From positions 1-9,796 of the forward strand of contig CALAIJ010000209.1 in NCBI GenBank assembly GCA_937923365.1: 9,796 nt of DNA. Reading direction: 5' to 3'. This document shows positions 6,045-9,796 of this stretch, piece by piece; the first letter of the stretch is position 1, and each line of letters opens with the position of its first letter. The translations under genes were made by a program, and so were the position numbers. The DNA is from an uncultured Sulfitobacter sp. (lineage in GTDB: Bacteria; Pseudomonadota; Alphaproteobacteria; Rhodobacterales; Rhodobacteraceae). The notes beneath the pieces were generated by a model. That model ran no database searches. It had not been told where the DNA came from and was given only the letters and a program-made list of their open reading frames with translations.

Positions 6045-7500
6045 TTTCGTCAAATGACCGCAATTTCCGGCTATGAATGCGCTCCAGCGGCATATTACGC
6101 AGCCTTTCCATCGCGTGGATGCCGATCATCAAATGGCGCGCAACCTGTGTTTTATAGAAGTCCGAGGCCATACCCGGAAGTTTCAGCTCGCCGTGGAGTG
6201 GCTTGTCAGAGACGCATAAAAGCGTGCCATAGGGCACTCGAAAGCGGTAGCCGTTTGCCGCGATTGTTGCACTCTCCATGTCCAGCGCCACGGCGCGGGA
6301 CTGGGACAAGCGATGCACAGGACCGGATTGGTCGCGCAACTCCCAGTTGCGATTATCGATCGTGGCGACGGTGCCTGTGCGCATCACGCGCTTTAACTCA
6401 TACCCTTTTAACTGGGTCACTTCTGCCACCGCTTCTTCCAGCGCGATCTGGATTTCCGCAAGCGCCGGAATGGGCACCCAGACAGGCAGATCATCGTCCA
6501 GCACGTGGTCTTCGCGCAGATAAGCGTGGGCCAGCACAAAATCACCCAGGGCTTGGGTATTCCGCAGCCCGGCGCAGTGGCCCACCATCAGCCACGCATG
6601 AGGACGCAGCACAGCGATATGGTCCGTTGCCGTCTTTGCATTCGAGGGGCCGACACCAATGTTGACCAGCGTGATCCCCGACCCATTCGCACGCTTAAGG
6701 TGGTAGGTTGGCATCTGCGGTGTCTTCAGCGTCTCTGGAAGTGCCGTGCTACCATCCGTAATCTCGGCATTGCCGGTCGAGACAAAGGAGGTATAGCCGC
6801 TGTCAGGATCGTCCAATTGGGCGCGGGCGTATTCCTCGAACTCCGTGACGTAGAACTGGTAGTTGGTGAACAGCACATGACATTGGAAATGCTCCGGGTC
6901 AGTCGCGGTATAATGCGACAGGCGCGCCAGTGAGTAGTCTACGCGCTGGGCCGTGAAGGGGGCTAGGGCGCGCACGCCGTCAGGTGGCTCAAAGGTGCCA
7001 TTCACAATGTCATCATTTGTCGTCGACAGGTCCGGCACATCAAAGATGTCGCGCAGGGTGAAATCCGCTGCACCGTCTTGGGGGATGTTCAGCGCTGCGT
7101 CCGAGGTCACCGCGAAATGCACCGGAATAGGTGTCTCTGACACACCGATCACCACGGGCTGGCCATGGTTTTCGATCAACAGTCCGATCTGCTGGATCAG
7201 GTAGTGACGGAACAGGTCAGGTCGCGTGATCGTCGCCGCAAACGTCCCCGGAGAGGAAACGTGCCCAAAGGCCAATCGCGTGTCCACCTGTGCGTAACTT
7301 GATGTGGTAAAGCGCACCTCTGGATAGAACGCGCGGATACGGCTTGGCTCGGGCGCGATTTCCATTGCCGCAGTAAAGCGTTCGCGCAGGAACGTTGTCG
7401 CGGCCGTGTAAAGCTCCGTCAAGCGGTCGACTGCCGCCGTCGCATCGGTAAAGGCTTCGGCATGCGGCGTGTCGGGTGTCAGTATTGTCGGTGTGTTCAT
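6031..7500 (-). CDS. amn: AMP nucleosidase
   Basis: A 489-residue AMP nucleosidase, which hydrolyses AMP to adenine and ribose 5-phosphate in the cytoplasm and so controls adenylate pools and feeds purine salvage. The N-terminal half (about 20-190) is the AMP-nucleosidase-specific domain, with EVRFTTSSYAQVDTRLAFGH (61-80). The C-terminal half (about 255-480) is the nucleoside-phosphorylase fold: NIGVGPSNAKTATDHI (280-295), HAWLMVGHCAGLRN (301-314), ALDMESATIAANGY (405-418) and CVSDKPLHGELKLPG (429-443), where Asp432 is the expected catalytic acid. The C-terminal end HSRKLRSFDETAFL is typical, and the length is full. The ATG at 7500 has AAGGA 11 bases upstream. It lies 117 bases downstream of ade on the same strand, probably in one operon: its product adenine is the substrate of Ade. 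Confidence 0.97.
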   Translation of the reverse strand: MNTPTILTPDTPHAEAFTDATAAVDRLTELYTAATTFLRERFTAAMEIAPEPSRIRAFYPEVRFTTSSYAQVDTRLAFGHVSSPGTFAATITRPDLFRHYLIQQIGLLIENHGQPVVIGVSETPIPVHFAVTSDAALNIPQDGAADFTLRDIFDVPDLSTTNDDIVNGTFEPPDGVRALAPFTAQRVDYSLARLSHYTATDPEHFQCHVLFTNYQFYVTEFEEYARAQLDDPDSGYTSFVSTGNAEITDGSTALPETLKTPQMPTYHLKRANGSGITLVNIGVGPSNAKTATDHIAVLRPHAWLMVGHCAGLRNTQALGDFVLAHAYLREDHVLDDDLPVWVPIPALAEIQIALEEAVAEVTQLKGYELKRVMRTGTVATIDNRNWELRDQSGPVHRLSQSRAVALDMESATIAANGYRFRVPYGTLLCVSDKPLHGELKLPGMASDFYKTQVARHLMIGIHAMERLRNMPLERIHSRKLRSFDETAFL

Positions 7501-7522
7501 ATGTCTTTTGTTCCTTATTGTT

Positions 7523-7621
7523 ATTGGAGCCCGAACAGGCCCTTTAGTTTCGCCACAAATCCTCGCGGCTTGGTGTCATCCTCAAGACCGGTGTCATCAG
7601 GGCGCAGAGAGCCGCCCTCAA
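7523..7621 (-). other. Open frame without a canonical start between ade and amn
   Basis: On the minus strand a frame is open from just after a TGA inside the ade end to TAA at 7523-7525. It reads a protein-like stretch with GGSLRPDDTGLEDDTK and an ending GFVAKLKGLFGLQ that could form an amphipathic helix. It has no ATG, GTG or TTG near its beginning (a GTG occurs only 11 codons from the end) and no ribosome site. It may be the remnant of a small gene, or chance. I cannot assign a function. Confidence 0.3.
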
Positions 7622-7638
7622 GAAACGATCACCGGTGT
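7572..7638. repeat. Short broken direct repeats in the ade-amn spacer
   Basis: GGTGTCATC occurs at 7572-7580 and 7590-7598. CCTCAAGACCGGTGT is contiguous at 7580-7594 and recurs, split by 8 bases, as CCTCAAG (7616-7622) and ACCGGTGT (7631-7638) at the very end of ade. In the ade direction a 6-bp hairpin AGGGCG/CGCCCT (7599-7618) starts at the last base of the ade stop. The pattern suggests a small, decayed local duplication. Confidence 0.5.
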
Positions 7639-9414
7639 GAATTCAAAGCTGCGTACATCTACAAGCCCAAGGTCCGAGATGCGCAATTCGGGGATCACCA
7701 CGAGCGCAAGCAGGGAATGCTGCATGTAGGCGTTGTTCAAGGTGCACCCGCATGTCCGCATTGCTTGCATCATACGGTCCGCTGCCGCGGCCACGTCCAC
7801 CGCCGGCTGGTCTGACATCAGGCCCGCGATGGGTAGCTCCACCAGCGCCAGTTCTGCGCCATCGCGAAAGATCGTGATGCCACCACCCACATCGCGCAGG
7901 CGGTTGGCGGCCAAGGCCATCTCATCGCGGTCTGTGCCCACCACAATCATGTGGTGGCTGTCATGCGCCACTGTGGAGGCCATCGCCATGCGTCCTTCAT
8001 AACCAAAGCCCGAGACAAAGGCGTTCACCACGCCCCCCGTCGCGCGGTGGCGCTCTACCAAAGCGATCTGAGCGACCTCGCCCGTTGCCTGCACACGTCC
8101 TTCGGTCACGGGCAGTTCAAATTGCAGTGCGCGTGTCGGTGCCTGGTTTTCCACCACGCCGATCACGTTGGCGGTCACGGCGTTGGCGCCTTGGGGCGCT
8201 TGGATGGTGAAATCCCCTCCGGTCAGATCGCGTGCCATGTTCACGGTCAGGCGCGCCGTGTCGGGCCAGTCGTAGTGTGGGCAATCAACCTGCACCACGC
8301 CATCTTCCGCGACGATCTGGCCACGGGCAATGACTGTTTCGATGGGCAAGGTGGTCAGGTCAGAGGTCAGGATCACATCCGCGCGCCGCCCCGGAGTGAT
8401 CGAGCCGATGTCACGCTCCAGCCCGAAGTGCGTCGCGGTGTTGATCGTCGCCATCTGCAAGGCAATCAGCGGGTCGCACCCACAAGCAATCGCATGGCGC
8501 ACCACGCGGTTCATATGGCCGTCGTTTACCAAAGTGCCAGAGTGGCAATCATCCGTGCAGAGGATCATGTTGCGCGGATCCAGACCCTTTTCCGTGATCG
8601 CGGTGATCTGGGTTTCCACGTCATACCAGGCACTGCCCAGACGGATCATCGACCGCATTCCCTGGCGCATACGGGTGATCGCATCCGCCTCGCAGGTGCC
8701 CTCATGATCGTCCGCCGCACCGCCTGCCACATAGGCCGCGAATGCTGGTCCCAGATCGGGCGAAGCATAGTGCCCGCCCACGGTCTTGCCCGCGCGTTGG
8801 GTCGCAGCCATTTCGGCCAGCATCTGCGGGTCCGCGTTGCTGACACCGGGAAAGTTCATCATCTCGCCCAGCCCAATGATGCCGGGCCATTCCATTGCCT
8901 CGGCCACGTCGGAGGCTGAGATTTCGAACCCTGTCGTCTCCATCCCCGGGGCAGACGGCGCGCAAGAGGGCATCTGCGTGAATATGTTGATGGGCTGCAT
9001 CAGCGCCTCGTCATGCATCATGCGCACGCCTTGTAGGCCCAGCACATTGGCAATCTCATGCGGATCGGTGAACATACTGGTTGTGCCATGGGGGATCACG
9101 GCACGGGCAAACTCGGCAGGGGTCAGCATGCCTGATTCAATGTGCATGTGTCCGTCGCACAAGCCCGGGATCATGTAGCGGCCATTTGCCTCGATGATCT
9201 TGGTGTCAGCACTGCGACAGTGCTCTGCCGACGAGCCGACAAAGGCGATGCGACCGCGGGTTATGGCGATGTCATGATCCGGCAAGACCTCGCGGGTGTG
9301 GACATTCACCCAAGTACCGCCACGGATAATCATGTCAGCAGAAGCGCGACCAGCGGCAGTGTTCACCAGATCGGCAGCGATATCGGGCCATGTAGGGAAT
9401 GTGTCTTGCGTCAT
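7618..9414 (-). CDS. ade: Adenine deaminase
   Basis: A 598-residue adenine deaminase of the amidohydrolase superfamily, which converts adenine to hypoxanthine and ammonia using a metal centre. Metal-binding and catalytic marks are in order: GLCDGHMHIESGML (His89, His91), TDPHE (116-120), GLGEMMNFPG (Glu184), GGHY (His215), DDH (His237) and CTDDCH (286-291). A later conserved VAHDSHHMIVVG lies in the C-terminal domain, which ends normally for the family, and no signal peptide is seen. An in-frame TAG lies two codons upstream of the ATG at 9414, so this is the first possible start. The only ribosome-like AGGA is one base from the ATG, too close to work normally. A promoter-like pair just upstream suggests a leaderless mRNA. 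amn follows downstream. Confidence 0.97.
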   Translation of the reverse strand: MTQDTFPTWPDIAADLVNTAAGRASADMIIRGGTWVNVHTREVLPDHDIAITRGRIAFVGSSAEHCRSADTKIIEANGRYMIPGLCDGHMHIESGMLTPAEFARAVIPHGTTSMFTDPHEIANVLGLQGVRMMHDEALMQPINIFTQMPSCAPSAPGMETTGFEISASDVAEAMEWPGIIGLGEMMNFPGVSNADPQMLAEMAATQRAGKTVGGHYASPDLGPAFAAYVAGGAADDHEGTCEADAITRMRQGMRSMIRLGSAWYDVETQITAITEKGLDPRNMILCTDDCHSGTLVNDGHMNRVVRHAIACGCDPLIALQMATINTATHFGLERDIGSITPGRRADVILTSDLTTLPIETVIARGQIVAEDGVVQVDCPHYDWPDTARLTVNMARDLTGGDFTIQAPQGANAVTANVIGVVENQAPTRALQFELPVTEGRVQATGEVAQIALVERHRATGGVVNAFVSGFGYEGRMAMASTVAHDSHHMIVVGTDRDEMALAANRLRDVGGGITIFRDGAELALVELPIAGLMSDQPAVDVAAAADRMMQAMRTCGCTLNNAYMQHSLLALVVIPELRISDLGLVDVRSFEFTPVIVS

Positions 9415-9419
9415 GTCCT

Positions 9420-9448
9420 AATATTTCACAGGGTTCAGGCAGGATCAA
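9420..9448 (-). promoter_or_regulatory. ade: Promoter of ade, candidate leaderless start
   Basis: On the minus strand TTGATC (9443-9448) and AATATT (9420-9425) are 17 bases apart, and TGA just before the -10 box gives an extended -10. Transcription would be expected to begin within a base or two of the A of the ade ATG (9414). The -10 box is a palindromic AT stretch, and TAATAT on the plus strand (9419-9424) overlaps it and could serve the divergent VOC gene. Confidence 0.5.
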
Positions 9449-9460
9449 GCGGGGGACGTC

Positions 9461-9796
9461 ATGGACTACGACAGTATTTCGGCCGAGGACTTTGGCGCAG
9501 GGCTGCGCGGCATCGGCTTGAACCTTCTGGTGCGCGATGTGGCACGCGAAGTCGCCTTTTTAGAGACTGTTTTCGGCATGAGAGCATTTCAGCCCACGGA
9601 AGACTTCGCGATCATGACCTACGGGGATCAGGTGTTTCAGCTGCACAGTGACGGCACTTATCACAGCAATCCGTTGCTCGGGCTGCTGCCAGAGAATCCG
9701 CCACGCGGGGCGGGCATCGAAATCAGGCTCTATGACAGCGATCCGGAGGCGGTTTGTGCCGTTGCCGAAGATGCAGGCGGCACGATCCTGCAAGAG
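9461..9796 (+). CDS. VOC-superfamily (glyoxalase/bleomycin-resistance fold) protein, 3'-truncated
   Basis: The first 112 codons of a small soluble protein with the vicinal-oxygen-chelate pattern: a beta strand GLRGIGLNLLVRD (14-26), a helix VAREVAFLETVFGM, a strand pair FAIMTYGDQVFQLH (49-62) and a second-repeat strand GIEIRLYDSD, followed by a helix and G-G-T-I-L at the window edge. In this family the fold serves metal-dependent lyases, isomerases, dioxygenases or antibiotic-binding proteins. The first strand has Asn where glyoxalase I has a metal-binding His or Gln, so the activity is not evident and metal use is open. The ATG has the purine-rich GGGGGA 5 bases upstream and is preceded by a 46-base gap shared with divergent ade. 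The gene continues beyond the window. Confidence 0.8.
   Translation, partial: MDYDSISAEDFGAGLRGIGLNLLVRDVAREVAFLETVFGMRAFQPTEDFAIMTYGDQVFQLHSDGTYHSNPLLGLLPENPPRGAGIEIRLYDSDPEAVCAVAEDAGGTILQE

Noticed and set aside
7951..8919. Long plus-strand open frame of 322 codons opposite ade
   Set aside because: It lies wholly inside ade on the opposite strand, has no recognisable family pattern and is typical of high-GC antisense frames created by codon bias.
9142..9651. Plus-strand frame of 169 codons overlapping the ade start and the VOC gene
   Set aside because: It is antisense to the ade N-terminus and out of frame with the VOC gene, whose own ATG at 9461 gives a clear family-like fold pattern.
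1..9796. Mobile elements, CRISPR arrays, tRNA, rRNA or riboswitches
   Set aside because: No transposase or integrase-like protein, no regular spacer-repeat pattern, no cloverleaf or rRNA-like stretch and no long structured leader were seen; the intergenic gaps are all under 300 bases.

Overview
The window looks like ordinary core chromosome from an alphaproteobacterium, most likely a marine member of the Rhodobacterales (roseobacter type). The grounds are the moderately high GC, the end of an Mrp/Pha cation antiporter operon, the HU protein type, a GlxA-type AraC regulator of the GbdR/CdhR kind, and the amn/ade purine genes. This is recognition of protein style, not a database match. I see no insertion sequence, integrase, phage gene, CRISPR array, tRNA or rRNA.

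Layout. Bases 1-1024 (+) hold the end of an Mrp operon: mrpE (5'-truncated), mrpF and mrpG, joined by ATGA overlaps. A convergent hairpin terminator at 1124-1160 separates it from msrB-msrA (1162-2111, -), a methionine sulfoxide repair operon. A 137-base divergent spacer leads to a secreted glutathione-peroxidase-like protein (2249-2770, +) and a small SAM-dependent methyltransferase (2809-3429, +). Facing these are a GlxA-family regulator (3444-4430, -) and, upstream of it on the same strand, an EamA-family transporter (4499-5371, -). Next come an HU protein gene (5611-5901, -) with its own terminator, AMP nucleosidase amn (6031-7500, -), a short repeat-bearing spacer, and adenine deaminase ade (7618-9414, -). 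A VOC-fold protein (9461 to the window end, +) is divergent from ade and cut by the edge.

How the genes work together. MsrA and MsrB reduce the two stereoisomers of methionine sulfoxide in the cytoplasm, and the divergent peroxidase carries a signal peptide, so this block looks like oxidative damage defence on both sides of the inner membrane. Amn splits AMP into adenine and ribose 5-phosphate, and Ade deaminates adenine to hypoxanthine, so ade-amn encodes a two-step route from AMP to hypoxanthine plus ammonia. The Mrp proteins belong to Na+/H+ homeostasis, in keeping with a marine lifestyle.

I did not find an unmistakable new system. The observations most worth checking are a probable leaderless start of ade, a repeat-bearing open frame without a normal start codon between ade and amn, a 21-bp-spaced direct repeat in front of the GlxA-type regulator, and the peroxidase in which the usual catalytic Gln position reads Asp.
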